Positions 27,701-41,986 of a stretch of DNA of 64,000 nucleotides are shown in pieces. The position numbers and the translations under genes are program-made. This DNA is from Strigops habroptila (taxonomy: Eukaryota > Chordata > Aves > Psittaciformes > Psittacidae). Every line of letters begins with the position of its first letter. The stretch's first letter is position 1. The notes under the pieces were generated by a model, which did not search any database, was not told the DNA's origin, and was given only the letters and a program-made list of their open reading frames with translations. The stretch is from contig NC_044290.2 in assembly GCF_004027225.2 (NCBI RefSeq), positions 7,952,906 through 8,016,905 of the forward strand, given 5' to 3'.

Positions 27701-28632
27701 CAAAGGGACACACCTAGAACATCAGTGTTTTCTCTTAAGATCTCCATTAACTGCATTTGCTTTCCAGTTTCCTTACAGTGAGAACACTGCTCAAACCCAA
27801 TTTAAATCCAGTCTTATTAACAAAGTTAAAATTCTGCATGTAATCATGGAAAGATGCAAAAGTGATTACATATACATAAAAAAAATAGACATTAAACGCA
27901 TTTTCTATCTAACTTAAAATGAAAGGCAGCGAGACACTAAGTTTCTTACTGAAAGATAACTCAGCAAGGAAAACAAAAGCATCTAACAGAGCCTGGGCGA
28001 TGAGCCTCAGACACATTTTCTCCATATGACTGCTTGAAGGTTGAGTGCCTGACCTCAGAAGCCTTGGTGGAGGCTCTCATTGCAACACTACGTAATGACC
28101 CGATCACAACAGTGCTGGCCCACACTAACTTCCAGGTTTCTTCTTACCTGAGAGGGTGCCCTACACAGTTAGTTGGCCAGAAGCTCACTTGTGCGGGCTC
28201 GTCATTCTGTTCCACCCCATCAACCATGAATTATTTTATGTAAAGCAGAACATTTCTCTTTAGCCTACACAGTAAGGGACTAAATTCAAGATAGCTGGAC
28301 TAGCAAGACAGCTGAGGAAAAGCAGAACCACTGCAGCCAGGTCAGCCCAAGGCACTGGCACTGCTAATGCTCTTGGGGGGCCGTAACAAGGACACCCACC
28401 TGATGGGTGCTGGAGCACTCAGCTTTCCAGAGGGAAGCAGCATTTGAGTCAGCTGGGATGCCCCAAACGCATAGCCTCTAGCAATCACCTACCTCAGACA
28501 GCAGCTCAGGAACATTAGGGGGTTGCCATAAGATGTTTCAGTCCTTCCAAAGGCCTAACCCTGCAGTGCTTGTAGGAGAGCTACCCAGGTTGTTTTGTTT
28601 TCTTGGGTAAGACCTGTCTGGAATTGAAAATT

Positions 28633-28658
28633 TGCATACATATATAAATATATATGCA
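28633..28658. repeat. AT-rich palindromic tract
   Basis: A run of TA dinucleotides bounded by TGCATA and TATGCA, which are reverse complements, so the tract is nearly self-complementary. It looks like a degenerate TA microsatellite. Confidence 0.6.
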
Positions 28659-29535
28659 AGCTTCAGCTAGCCAGGAGGGAAGCAAACAAGGAAGTAGTCA
28701 GGAATTGGGAATAGCAGGGTGTCTTTTAGTTATTTAAGGTATTAGCTGAGCCAATGGGCACGCTCTTCCTGTTTTAAATAGACACAATAAGATAAAGGTC
28801 AGCAGGGGAATTGGTTACATTTCTGTTTCCCACGTATAGGTATACTGCCATGGAGGATGCAGTCCTGCCAGAACACTTTAAAGACACACAATAATTTGGA
28901 GGTCGTAGAAGTACCATATTGGCTCCATCAGCAAAGAGCATGGCGCATTACATTACCTGTGAAAGCCAAAATATGGGCATTCTGATACTCATTCAGCAAA
29001 ACGAAATCCTGCTATGCAACTAAGGGATCTCATAGGAAAACTGACTTAGCATCAAAACTAACTACCTTGTATATTTATCTTTACAAAACATCACATTGTA
29101 GGGAATATACATTTTCTAATCAGCTATTATGCTTCAGCAGATAATAGAAGTAACAAGACATCTCAAAATGCACCAAGAGGCTCAATAAATACCACCAAAA
29201 CTAGTAATTTCTTTATCTGTAATTAAACCCATATTTTTTCAGTATACTAAACAATTACAGAAGCAGCTCTTTCAGACAAAAAAAAGGTATCACAGTCTTA
29301 CAAACCTGCATATCCTACTAGCATCAGTAAGAGCCTTCAGTTTAGTGGGACTTCAGGCTGGCTCGCGATCACATTTATAATGCCTTCTGGTTGATTAGAA
29401 ACCAATTTTGATCATTGGCAGCTGTAAGTAATTCAGTTGATCAGTTGCTAAAGCAGAAAGAAAGATGTTTCTGATTACTTTCAAATATGATATCATTTCT
29501 TGAAGGGAGAATATTAAAGGTTGGGTTTTATATGA

Positions 29536-29557
29536 AAATATATATACACATATACAT
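29536..29557. repeat. Degenerate TA/CA microsatellite
   Basis: Alternating AT and AC dinucleotides (ATATATATACACATATAC), followed by further CA steps. Simple repeat, no gene. Confidence 0.5.
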
Positions 29558-32500
29558 TCACACAGAGGCATGTATATAAAAGCCCGAGAGATTTTGTTTC
29601 ATGGAGAATGGTAGAAGGACTTTTACAATGGGCGCAGTGGGTGTTCTGAGTGTTGCTTCCTTAGTTTTAAACATGAACTCTAAGATTGACCATACGAAAC
29701 ACAGAGCAGTCTGTCTGAGGTCTTGTCTATGTTGTATCTTGTATCTAGGTTCTGTTTTATGGTTCCCTTATTGCCTCCAGAATCATTACACTGGAGAACA
29801 TGCTGTTAACCCAGCAAATGTCAGAACGCTGCCCTCAAGAGCTCAGGGAAAATCTATTACAAAAGCCAAAGTGTAAGGTGTGATGTTACTGGAATGTTCC
29901 TGAATGAGGAACTTAAAGCAATTAGTTTGCTCTACTTTCGTTTTGGAAAGAGAGTAATGAAACACTACTCTTAGGATCCGAAATGAACAAGAGTTCCGTT
30001 CCCTCCCTTTATTGTAATATACCCACATCATGCAAAATCTGTTTTGGTGGCCTATTTCTGGTCCAGAGATTTCAAAATGTATATGGCTGTTCTCCAAACC
30101 TTCCTTGAAAGACTGTATTGTTTTAACTTAGAAAAAACATTCCCATTGTATGCAAATTCCTTCCCTGGCCTACATCATAGTGACCATGAGTTGTGAAACC
30201 TTCATTGTACGAACCATGATGTGTGGTTTGAAAAACACCTTATTTCACCTTTCTACTTGACCAGTTGAACTAGCATTGAAGGGCAGAGGTACAAGAAGCC
30301 AAACAGTGTTTGGTTCAGGAGGGAGTTACATGCGTTAGCTCAGGCTTGGTTCAGCAGAGCAGTAGCACCCTTGTTTAACCTTGAGCATCTCTGTATTCTT
30401 TGCTGAATTTGCAACAATAGCAGAAAATCATCCCAAAGTGCAGTCCTCACAGTGACTTTCATCTTAACAAATGTATTCAATGGCTTCCAAATAAAATACA
30501 TCGACCAGGGAATAAGGGGATTTGACATTGAGTGTAATTGCTATTCTTTGGATGCCTTCAAATAACACTAGTCTTTGGACAGGCTGCTTTCTCAGCTCAT
30601 TGTGATCCTACCAAGAACCTCTGGCATCTGAACAAACAAAATGAGTGTTGAAGAGTGAGCTGGCTTTGTGATACAGCAATTTAAAGAATAATGGACTTCT
30701 AGTGACAAAGTCTCCACGTTGTGCTATTATGTTAGCAATTATGGCAGAGGAAGTTTGTTTAGGATTTAGGCCCAGTGTTCCTTAAGCAAGGCTTGTAAAC
30801 AGTGTGGAAGTTGACTTTCCTGTTGGTGATAGAGAGATTGACAGCTAACAGCAGCCTTTTGTGTAGCAATGACAACTGAGATTATTTTGCAGTTTCACTG
30901 CAATGTGATTAGATTGTAATTGCACTGTGGCTCTGCTGGGGTTTTGGGTTGCTTAACTGATGGCCCCAAACCAAATAACTTTCACTATGAAAAAAACCCC
31001 TGAAATTGAATTTCCTGATGTTGGTTTAACACATTCTAGTGCAGTTTCATGCTTGTAGAAAATGAACCTTCTTTCATTATCCATTTTGGATAAAACCCAC
31101 GGAAAGAGTGGAAAGATCCACTGAGAGATTCTGTGGTCCAGGTATCTGACAGAGGCATCTACACTAAAAAGTTCCTTGAATTTGGTTGAGAGAAATTGTT
31201 TTCTATTTTGCTTTAAAGAATGGTATAAATTTATTTCCTCAGTGCCATAAAACTGTCATAAAGATAAAACTCCTTTTATAATGAAAAAATAATTGTCAAC
31301 AGAGAGACACCTGTGGGTACGTCCTTGGTTTTACGGAGACCTGAAAGTTGTGTTATTATCACCAGTGAGACAAAGATATCATCTGGTGGATTCAGAATAA
31401 AGGAAGTGCTGGAGTTTCTTTATATTGTATATTTTTATAGGTGTGTTGCTCAGGGCACATTTCTAAACTTCAGAATTGATGTTTTCAGATCATCTACTTT
31501 AGTGAAGAGAATAAGGCGTAACAGGATGGTTGCTTATATGAATAATATGATAATAGATAATATGCTGTTTAATTGAACAGATGTTGAAACCAACCAAACC
31601 ACAAACCAAATAATGTCTGAAAAAATAACTTTGAGAAATCAAATCAGAATTAATTTCATTTATTAGGAACAAGCGTCTAATGGGAACTGTAACTAATGAG
31701 CCCATCTTGAAAATGTTTAAATGTACCCAGAAACTTGAGCCACAAGCTTATATTTGGCAAACACTATCAAAATGTTCCAACATCATATGATAAAGCTGAG
31801 TTATATAAACACAGCTCATGCATGAGAAAGTCCCCTATTTAGGCTTCATATATCAAATAAGATGAGGGGAAACCTGCCAGTATTTTAAAAGATCCTATTA
31901 AAAAGTGAAGACTTTTCTTTCTTTTCTCTGCAAGAAAGAGTAAGTTTAGAGAAGATGGAGACAGGAGCTGAGTTCTCTTCTTGGACCTGCTAGCAAGGTC
32001 TCCACTCAAAAAACAACACAGCTTTTTATTTTCTCCCTTTCTAGTGCCTAGGTATGCTCATCGACCTCACAGAAGGAGGCCACTTTGTGGATGTACCTGT
32101 TAATTTACAGACAGACTTAAAAATCCTCTAAAATGAGCTAATGTTGTAGGGTCCATTCTTCCTCCATTAGGAGCCTGCAGCGTTTCTCTGCAGTTCAAGG
32201 CCATTCATTAGCAGCTGCCAGCCATGCTACAAGCCCCTCTCTAATCAGTCATTCCATCATCACTTTATGACACTTGAAATGCTTGACAGGACTTTAATAT
32301 AAAACTTCCCAAGGCAGTTGTCAGATGGCCATGAGTTCTGACCATGATATAATTCACATGTTCAGGAATGTAATTTCATGCTATGTGTGTTGCTGAACTG
32401 CGAGTTTTTAGTTCTGACTTCACGGTACTTAATCTCTTCCATGCCAAAAATTGCTTCAATAGCATCTTTTATGTTCAGCTGAACTGCTGCACTAGCCCAA

Positions 32501-34373
32501 GGGAAAACTTTGTTTCAAGGTGGATTTAAATTTTGCTGGAAAAAAAATATCTAATCAGACCATTTAATACAATTTACACTGTTGCTCCTTCTGCCTGTGA
32601 TGTGCAGGGGACGCAGAACAGCTCTGCCTGCCTCAAGCTATCAATGGCTGGCACACAGCATCTCTCTCTGCTGGAAATGTGGATTTCTTCTCCTCTCCTG
32701 CCCATAACACCTTTTCTTCAAGGGCTTTTGAGTGTCTGGCTTCCTGAACACCTTACTGATCTACTGGAGCTGCTGGACCACTGGAGATGGCTGCTCACTG
32801 CTGTACCACACCCTACACATGGGCACTGTCATACCCACAGAATGACCCTCCTAGTACCAGTTTGAAGCTGGAAAGAAGATGAAGAGTGACTTTGCAGGTT
32901 ATCCTTCACATGGCTCCTTCTCAGACTTGTCTGTGATTAAATGATCCCTCTGCACAGCTAGCCTGTCCCAAAGGAGCTAAAATGAGCGGCTGAATGAGAT
33001 GGAAATAGAAGTCATCCCCTGCAGATGATATGCCAACATCAGGAGCTAACAGTGCCCAAGCCAGAACAGCCCTCCAACTCCCAGTAAAAACTGGTGACTA
33101 CTGCTTCTCTCCCAGACATTTCTCTGTCTCCTTTGCTCCAAACCATTTTTCAGTACAACTTGATGTCTGCTGTCTGGTGTTCAGACTACAGCTTTCTGGA
33201 GCAGGAGCTGCCTTTCCAAATACCCGATGTTCAGGGTGTGATGCTAGGGAGACCTGAGGTTTTCCTTCTTTCAAATGACAGATCTGTGCAGATGAGAACT
33301 CTCTCAAAGCACTCTGCAGAGCGATGCCAGTCACATTTGCAGAGTTCCAGCGTTTAACAAAGACTTCACTCTGGGGACAAGAGCATTGTCCAGCAAAGGA
33401 GGTGACAGACACGTCAAATCTATATGCCAGATGTCGGTGTCGTAACTTGTACCGAGGCTCCTTTCTCTTTGTACACTTGGCCTCACTGCCTGCAATGTGC
33501 ATTTCCCTGCTGGAAAGACCTCGCACACTTCTAACACTGGGAAAACGAAAATTGCCCAAAGGGAAAAAGTACAAAAGGTTTGCCTGTGCTACAGGAAGCT
33601 GGAACTGCCAACAGTCTGCTTTGCTGGACTGAGGACGTCGGCAGAACTAGAGTTTAGCAAGGTATCAGCAGTGTGTGCACGGAGAGAAACAGAGAGAAAG
33701 AACTGCCCAAGTCAGGCTCTTTCTTTCAAAACAACATGGAATAGAGAAATAAAAATTTAGGGGTGTGAGCTCTGTACAGTCTGGAAATTCAATCCATGAG
33801 AAATTCCAGGATTGTTCTCATTTTATTACCTTCCCAAGTCAGGATGCAAATCTCAGTCTCCGGATTTTATCTATGCATGGATTAAGGTATAGAGCTTTCA
33901 CATATGTGTATAATATTTCATTCCAGCAAGATGAAGATGTTTCGTGTCATCTCTCTCTTTTTGATGTATTTAAAACAATGCAGTTGAAAATGAAACATGT
34001 TTAACGATTACAATTTCCTGGAAAAATGAATAAGCAACAAAATTCTTACATTTTTGTGAAAAGTTTGGAGTTAATCAGATCATCATTTTCCAGTGGAAGA
34101 CTATTCCCTTGGGAGTTTCAGACCAGCTGTAACTCCAGCATTTGGAAATCTTTTACACTAGGAAATCATGGAATATCAGAACCATGAAAACATGGGAGCT
34201 TGCTGTGACACTGTAGGGATGCTCATTAGTAGTGGGACCACCATGGTGCTGAAGCCGTCCTTTCTCAATTCTCCTCCTGTTTGAAATCCTTCATAGCTCT
34301 TAACTGCCTGTATTTTACATCAATACATAAGCAGTTCACTTCGCGTGCAAACAGTGAGAAAACAGATAAAACT

Positions 34374-34388
34374 CCAGTAGATGGCGCT
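34374..34388 (+). promoter_or_regulatory. CTCF core motif, perfect match
   Basis: The bases CCAGTAGATGGCGCT match all 15 positions of the CTCF core consensus CCASYAGRKGGCRSY. CTCF binds such sites as an insulator and as an anchor of cohesin loops, and the motif is conserved across vertebrates. It lies about 7.6 kb beyond the stop codon of TMEM100 in otherwise gene-free DNA and contains one CpG, so methylation could affect binding. Binding itself is inferred, not seen. Confidence 0.6.
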
Positions 34389-37300
34389 CAAAAATATCCA
34401 AAATTGGTGTCCCTGCGGGAGGCCAACGGTACCTTGGTGCTGTGCAAAGCGTGTCGTGCGGGGTGCTGGGGATTCGGAACAAGGTGCTGGGCTGGCACTG
34501 CCATGCTCCAGCTGCTGTGATAGAGGTACTGAAATATTTTGCCAAGGGAAGAAAAGCTCCTTTTAATGGTTGTTGGGTTGTGGGTTTTTTTATTTTAAAG
34601 GGCAAATGAAGGTGGTGTTCCTATTACACGTAATCACTCATCTTGCAAGAGCTGAAACATTAGCAATAACTTGACCATCTTCAAACCTGGTTTGCTTCAA
34701 GCCTGGATTTCGTTAAACCTAAGCTGTACCACTTTGTTCCAGATCAGGCAACAATTGATCCAGTCATTGGACTTTCTTATGAAAAATACTTATAGGAAAA
34801 TGCCAAAGAGATCAGAAAGTTTCTTTACAAATTTGTAAAGAGCCAGAGCGATGACTGAAAAGTCGTTTGCTTGGGTGATAGCAGAGGTCATTCTTTCAAG
34901 CACCATCAGCTGGTAAGCAAAGAATGACATTTTCTTTGTCTCTGTCTAGCTAAAACCAAAACAGAAGTGGCAACTCAGATGGTCATGCATGACATACCCC
35001 ATTGATGCCAGGAGACTAAGCCAATTCTCATGAACGGTGTATCTGACTACAGCACTCTTAACAGAGGAGCTCTTGAGTTACATGATGTGAAGCACAGTGG
35101 GATTTCAGCTCTTCCATTACGTAGAAGATGAGGAAAAATGATCATGGTTTGATTCAGAAGCACAGACATCTCACCACAAGAAGCCAGAGCTAGCTTGTGG
35201 GATCAGACTTAAGCGCCAGACTGCAAAGGGAGTAGGGAGGTGGTGAGCACTGGCTTACAAACACACTTTAATTTTAGCTCTAGCCCCAACATGCCTGGCC
35301 CTTCCAGCAATTATTCTGGCTCTCAGCCATCAGCCCTGGGAAGAAGCTTCCTTTGGGGGAGTGCATTTTTACAGTGCAAGCATTAGAAGTGTAGTTATCT
35401 CAGACTATTTGTCCCTACATGTAGCCAAATAAGCATGTGTGTGTGTATGATCTTTACTCTTTTTTTATTTTACCATTACAGAACAGCTCAAGATATTAAT
35501 AAAAAATGGACTAGATACCCTTCAGGGGAGGACAGCCATCTCTACAGCTTTGAGATGAGGAGCAAGAGGACTAATGTTCCAGATTCTCAGAGAAGAATCG
35601 CCACATGAGAACCAAAGCGGATTTTACCACATGTGGTCTGGCAGAGAGGTGAGTGGAAATAAGAATTCTTTCTATCCTCCTCTCTGCACTCTGCCCAATG
35701 TCTATGCAGGATTTTGGGACACCCAGAACAACAAGGGGCTGCTGTGGTAATCTTGGAGAACACACACTTCAGTTCACACCATGTCATAAACTGAACCCAA
35801 GTCTCAATTTAGGGATGATTTGGGCTCCCCTAACTCACCATTTAATCTCCCAAGAGTTTATCCTGATAAATACTGAAGAGAACTGCCTTTCCCAGGGACA
35901 ACAGTGCAGTACCAGGAGAAAGCTAGCTGCCAACCATTCAAGCTCATGTTCCCACCCAGTGCATTTCCCTCCTGAAGTGGTGAAAGTTGTTCAATGAAGC
36001 TTTTGTGTTCTTTTGGGGAATCTCAGCTAATTCACACGCAGGCCTATTTTGTACTTTTGTTTCTTTGTTAAGCAGCCATTGTACCATCCACAGCACTGAG
36101 AGAGTGCAGGGGAGAGAACAAAGAGCAAGGCAGCAAGAATGTGACACCATCTCTTCCCATGCAGCTCTGTCGCTGCAGCTCGGGGCGGCTGGATGTTATT
36201 TTAGTGGCTCTGCATCCCACCCATGAGTTTCTGTGGGCCCTGTGGCTGTGACGCCTTATGAGCGCGAAGCTTATTCATGTTCAGGAATGGGAGGGTCAGG
36301 GCCATCGACACACACCAGCATCCTGCTGCCTATTATTTCCTGCCAGTGCTGGCGTCGCACCAAGCCCTAACATGACAGGTGGATGGAGTTCACAAGGAAA
36401 TAATGTCATGGGCCAGTTTTCCAGGAAAGCTGTTAACTCTATTCACAAACTCGGGCCTTCAGATTGAAAGGGAATGTGGCTGAAACGAGGTGGTGAAGGG
36501 CTGCTCTGGTGTTATTGACTTTTTTTCATAGATGATTTACTGACATCTCTTGCTGCAGCACAGAAATCTTTACCTCTATATAGTGCCTACCTCTTCTAGA
36601 GTAGACTGTGGCTGAATGCCTTATAACTTCCAAAACCATGGGGGCACTGCCTCTGCAAATCCCAAATGGCCACTTGATTTCAGTCAGATTGCAAAGGACG
36701 GCAAGAAATTAAACTGCCTTTTGCTGGGCTAACTGGTTCCTGGGAAACAGAAAAGGAGAAGAAATATGAGGTGAGATCTAAGACTGATCTTAACCTGGGG
36801 ACTTCAGGCATTTTATAGGAATGAAACTGAGGATACAGCCAAGGATGTATCAGAAACAAGACTTACATATTTATAAAAATCTCTGTCTTTCAACAAGGTA
36901 CGTGTGTAAAGCTCTGCTATCCCTCCGTGACTTTATGCAGTGTCCAACATTTGCTGTTCTGGGTTCTCTTTCCTCTTTTTCTCTATTTTTAAAGTTTAAT
37001 ACATTTTTCTCTTAATCTAGAAAGCACAGAAGAGTGAAGCAATCAACACACGCAAAAAAGTGTTTTGCAAAAATACCATGTTTGCCACAAATGCAAATTT
37101 CTGGATGCAGGAGTTAGGACAATAGGACTCCAACTGCCTGCTCACAAGAGGAAGGATTAGCTCCTCTGTTATGTTAATAGTGACATCAACAACCTGAATA
37201 AAAGCCAAAAATTCAAGTTGATTCTGCATTTTAAAAAAGACCATTGTTCTCCCATACATTTTAGTCTGTAAGATTTAGTCTACACATAGAACTTTTCCAG

Positions 37301-40300
37301 GATTTATATAATGTTTCACATCATACAGTGCAATTCTTGGTATGTTAATGTACTTTTACATATCAAAGCCCTTTGTAATTGACAAAGATTTATACTGATA
37401 TAGCTAAAACATCCTATAGTTTAAAGGCATCCGAGGTATTGGAAATACATATGCAAAATGATGGCTGCCAATATTGTTCTGTTCTTATTATTTCAGAGCC
37501 CATTGTAAAAACAGATCAGGTGAAACCTGCTAATAGTATGCAACAAGCTCCACATCAGATATTAAAGGAGCATTAGCCCTGGACTTTGGCTCCGGATAAG
37601 CAAAGCTGAGGCAAGAATACGGGATATTCCAGAGGGCTTGTTCCTGGCCTGACCCTTCCGGATCCTGATGAGACTCTCAAGCCTTTCTTCATTCCGTACT
37701 CTGAGCGCGGTTCCTGTTCTGTCGAGCTGCAGTAGTGTTGTACATTCGCTGTTTGGTAACAGGAGCTCTCCCGAGTGTCCAAGGCAGAGAAACATAATTC
37801 TTGACACAAGTCTATGAATCTACCCTTTCCTTCTCTCTCTTTTTATTTTTTTGGCAAATTCTGGTATTAGAGCCACTGTCACGTACAAACCACGACACGT
37901 TAGTGACTGGGGAATCGTAAATTGGGCGTTTTGACTTGAACAAATACTGAGCATTGTCATCCTAAACTGATTATTATTTTAAATACTGTCCCGGGCTATA
38001 ACTGGCTTTGTGTACAATAGCAATACAGGGTGTAGTTACAGACACAATTTCCTGTGCTTAGGGTTTGAAATTATTATTTAAGATCACCATAACGTTTGCC
38101 CGGTGCACCAGCACAATTCCCCTATTAGATAATTTTCTATCCTTGTGAGGGCAATTTTGCTTGTGCAATGCTGCCAGAGCTTTCAGGAAGGGAGAGACAA
38201 GCAATTGCGACAATAAAATTTGCATCAGCTCCCACCCAACCTCTCCCAGAACTGAAATACCATTTGTCGCATTCAAAGCGTTTTCACATCAGAAGGGAAG
38301 GTGTTTCTGAGCTGGAAAGTCATTGTGATCTCCACAGGGTTGCATCCTCCACGCTGACTTCTGCCTCTCAGGTTCCCATGAGAAACACCAAACAGTGGTT
38401 GTGGAGTTCCAAATGGCTTTGTAGCAAAGACTTGGTGGGTTGCCTGGCCCAGCATCCAGGCATGAAACCCCAAATCTATCCAGATTAGGTCACGGGGTTC
38501 AGAAGCTGAAGCAGAAATTTTGCTGTTTGTAGCTGACCAGTTTGAGGGGGTTGACCCTTGTAAAAAGCATTGCAGATGTGCCCTTGTAAAAAACATTTCA
38601 GATCTAACAATATCACCAGTTTCTGGAAAAATGAAGGTGCCAAGCCTGCCACACTGCACTCATGTAACACCTCCCTCAGAATGACTGGGGGTTTAAGGGC
38701 TAAAAAGAAGGTATTGCTCCTATATTGGAATCAGCACCAGGGGTGCAGGGAGAGAGATAGTAATGAAAAAGTCTGTAATATGTAGATTTGCAGGAAGAAA
38801 AAACATAGACTGTAAGACTTGTGTTGGATGTTGTCATTGGTCATTCAGAAAAGATGCTACTGCTACTTCAGATTGTCCCAAAATCAATGCACACAAATCA
38901 GAGTGGTGAAGTCTGTGCCAGTTTCTAAGGCCTTGTGGCAATTCAGTGATGAAACATGTAAAAACATCTTCAACAGCATAAAGGTCTCTGACTAAACTGT
39001 TCACAGCCTCTGCCTTGCTCCTGCAGGACACCAAGACCAGGTGCTGGGATTTTTCTCCATAAAGTTACTGGTTTTCTTCTCTGAATAAAGGACAAACAAG
39101 ACTGAATTCCTGTGCAGACTTTCACTCATTGATTGATACGGAGATGCTTGTGCATGTACATTGTCCCACTGGGATAGAGCTGATGATGCTGAGCTCAGCA
39201 GTGTGTGCTATGGCAGCCCTGTATTAGCTAGAGGCCTCTCAACCTGTCTGCTAGCTGGTATCCTGGGACAACATGCAGTAGCTGAAGCTTTGCTTGCTAG
39301 GGCATCACGGCTAGGGTCAGCACAATGCTGGCTGTCACTGCTTACATGCTGCTTAATGCCGAGATGCCCACACATGGCAAGGCAGAGGGTGGTGCAGGCA
39401 CTCTGTCGTGTCCTTGTATATGCAAGGTAAATATAAAAGAGAGTAGAGATGAGGGAAAGGAAACCTCCTCTAGTAGTAGCTGAGCAACTCTGGCTCTTAC
39501 GTACTTTTCTTGGGAAAAAGAAAATGCTCCAGAAAACCCACTGCCTCTGTTCCACTGAGTTTGGCCTTTTCTTTTGACGTGGAGCAGAGCCTCACCTTGC
39601 ACCTCTGCTTCCCTTCCTCACGCCGCACGCAAGCTCGCCTCTATCACAGCAGTGGCGAAGGGACGACCCGCGTATGGCAAAGACTTCTGCAGAGGACAAC
39701 AGACTGGGAATGATGGGGCTGAGCTGCTCCACGTGTGTAGTGGAAATCACTGCATCCCCCCTGCAATTCTCTCCTCAGCAGCCTGCAAAATTCCACTGAG
39801 AAAAAAAAAGAAATGGGGAGGGGAAAGAAAGAGTCAGAAAAACTATTGTGTTCCTAGGGGGGAAAGAAATAAACAGCCCTATTTAGCTTATCCAGCTTTG
39901 CTGATGTCAATCACTTTTCTCATTTTAAACAGGAAAGACACCACTTTAGTTCCACCTGTTCCATTATTTATCATGCTATGCATTTCCCATGAATTGTCAC
40001 TCATGCAAAACCTGTACATCGTAAGGGGACACCCTAATATATTTAATGACCTTAAGCAAAGTGATTGACATTAGACACCGGTGTCAGATGTTCTGGTGAC
40101 GCAACATGCTCTCCTAGCAGCAGGAAAGCTTCCTGCCGTGATTAAGTTAGGGCCGTGGAAGTGCTAAAATGTGTTGTCAGCTTTCCTCTGATGCAAGTGA
40201 TTTTATTATAGCGTCTGGTAACCACGGAGTGTGGCAACGCAAATACTGGCTCCAAACATCCCCTCCCGTACATATAGCTTGCTCTATTTAAAACATGAAG

Positions 40301-41232
40301 TGCACTTCACAAATCCAGGGATAGGTTATGGATGTAACAAGCTTAAACCATGGATGGCAGATGAAAAAGTGGCACCCAAGCCAGGGTGTGGGATGATTTC
40401 AGCAGTGAAGCATATGGCTCCGGGATGACCTGCAGAAGGCAACCCCCTGATTGGCAGGAATGCTCTGCAGTGGCATCATCACCGCTGTTGTAGATGCCAG
40501 GGTCTCCAGAGGGCAAAGAGGAGGCATGTTAGTACCAGCCTCACCCACTGCAACAGTGTAAATAAATAACACAGCCCTTCTGAGACTGGAGAAATTAAGG
40601 GCAAAAATCCCCCCCAAAAAAACAAAGAGGGAAAGAAGGCTCCATGCAGCCCCTCTGCCTTCTGACACCCTCACATGTGCTGGGGTGGAAATCTGTGACT
40701 TGGCTTTGCACCACTTGTCCTTCAAGCTACAGATGAAGAAATAACATTCTGGTTTGCTTCAATTTGGGACCAGCACCTCAATTATTCATTGTCTGAAAAA
40801 AAAGCTGGGGGACCTCTGGAACACAAGAGTTACAGAATCAAACATCTCAGACACACACAGGGGATGCCTGGCACCTGCTTTTCTAAAGATCCACAATCCC
40901 AAAGCTCATTCAGCAAACACCTATTACACAGATGACTTTGCTGCCACAAGTAATTATTAATAGTTGTGTCTAAAACTGACCATGCCAGTATGTGTCTGCA
41001 GAACTGACCATTATGGTTTTCCAGTAACAGAGTTGTTAATCAACCTGCAAGAGGAATGGGCCATCAAACCACAATCCATACTCTACAGAGATTTTGGGAA
41101 GAGATCAGCAGTACATATGTTCACAGTTACTGTTCTACAAAAATAGAATCATAAAGCAGTCAAAGTTGAAGATACAAGATATCTTGATAGCAAGAAAAGA
41201 TTTTCTAAAGGTCTAGCAGCACTGAATATTAT
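34389..41232. other. Intergenic DNA, no gene recognised
   Basis: No supportable coding frame. The 89-codon frame at 39161-39430 (plus) was considered and dropped: it has no known motif and no conservation evidence. A small imperfect tandem duplication lies at 38555. Part of the right end could belong to a longer TMEM100 3' untranslated region, since minus-strand AATAAA occurs at 40202-40207. Confidence 0.5.
38555..38606. repeat. 26-bp imperfect tandem duplication
   Basis: Two adjacent copies begin CCCTTGTAAAAA at 38555 and 38581 and continue with CATTGCAGAT or CATTTCAGAT, with a few substitutions. It is an older tandem duplication than the 5373 pair, judging by the differences. Confidence 0.65.
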
Positions 41233-41986
41233 TTTAATGAAATTTACTTTTTACTTTTATAGCAAAATAATCCAAAGTGCTAAACCTGACCATTTTAATT
41301 TACAAAACCAAAAAAGTCTCATGTTTTAAGCTATAACCATACCCCGTTATTTAGGTTAGACAATATCATTACATATTTCTACCTATTTCTATTCAATAGT
41401 AAAACAAAATTAATATTAGTTGGTTTAAAAAAGGGGGTAAGTACCACAGATATTGGGAGGGAAAAGTTATATAAAATATAAGAATCAGCTTATTGAGCAA
41501 TCTGCAGTGTTTGGTTGTTATTGCTTTTTCTTTTTTGAGCTACAATTTAAGTCACAATCTGGCCATAAGCTTGTAGTCACCTCAAATGCTACGACTTCTC
41601 CCTTGGTCCAATGTCACAGTGTGTATTTTAAGGAGATCTCTGGCATTTCAAGTCAGTTCAAATTATTCTCTTAGTTCTCACAAGTCCCTTTCCAACACGA
41701 TCAGCATGTTGGAGAATGCAGTTGTGATGATGGCAGTCAGGATGACACCGCTTTCTGTACAGGAAAAGTGGGTTTTCCTCCGTCTTGGAAAGAATTGCTA
41801 CCAAGTCTGCAGTAAGAAAAATATTAAGAGCACTTGCAGAGTTTCAAAGAGTATTTCTTAAACCGTTCCATTTCCACTTCAGTTCATTTCCAAAGTTAAA
41901 TTAAAACCTGCAATCTCTCCTATTGATAAATAGTCAAGTTGACTTACAAAGGTTCCGCCTACTGTCCAGCCTTCCCCTGGTTGTCT
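41233..41986 (-). other. TMEM100: Probable TMEM100 3' untranslated region
   Basis: Downstream of the TMEM100 stop codon on the minus strand the DNA becomes AT-rich with no other open gene. Two minus-strand ATTAAA hexamers at 41294-41299 and 41233-41238 would give a 3' untranslated region of about 0.7-0.75 kb. An alternative AATAAA lies much further at 40202-40207. The real cleavage site is unknown; the call rests on position and hexamers only. Confidence 0.4.

Larger units (their letters stand above)
17584..34373. other. Intergenic DNA, no gene recognised
   Basis: Nearly 17 kb without a recognisable gene or CR1 copy. Composition is ordinary, with AT-rich tracts near 28.6 and 29.5 kb and a small cluster of CpGs at about 20308-20340. 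Human carries a small membrane-protein gene (SMIM36) between MMD and TMEM100; I saw no matching frame here. The longest frame, 33098-33574 on the minus strand, has no recognisable motif and is judged chance. Confidence 0.55.

Noticed and set aside
33098-33574. 158-codon open frame on the minus strand
   Set aside because: No recognisable domain, no ATG context or splice evidence, and an overlapping set of plus-strand frames of similar length; consistent with chance.
39161-39430. 89-codon leucine- and alanine-rich plus frame
   Set aside because: No known motif, no splice or promoter context; an opposite-strand frame of 115 codons overlaps it.
41144-41154. ATAGAATCATA resembling a CR1 3' end
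   Set aside because: The sequence after it does not continue as CR1.
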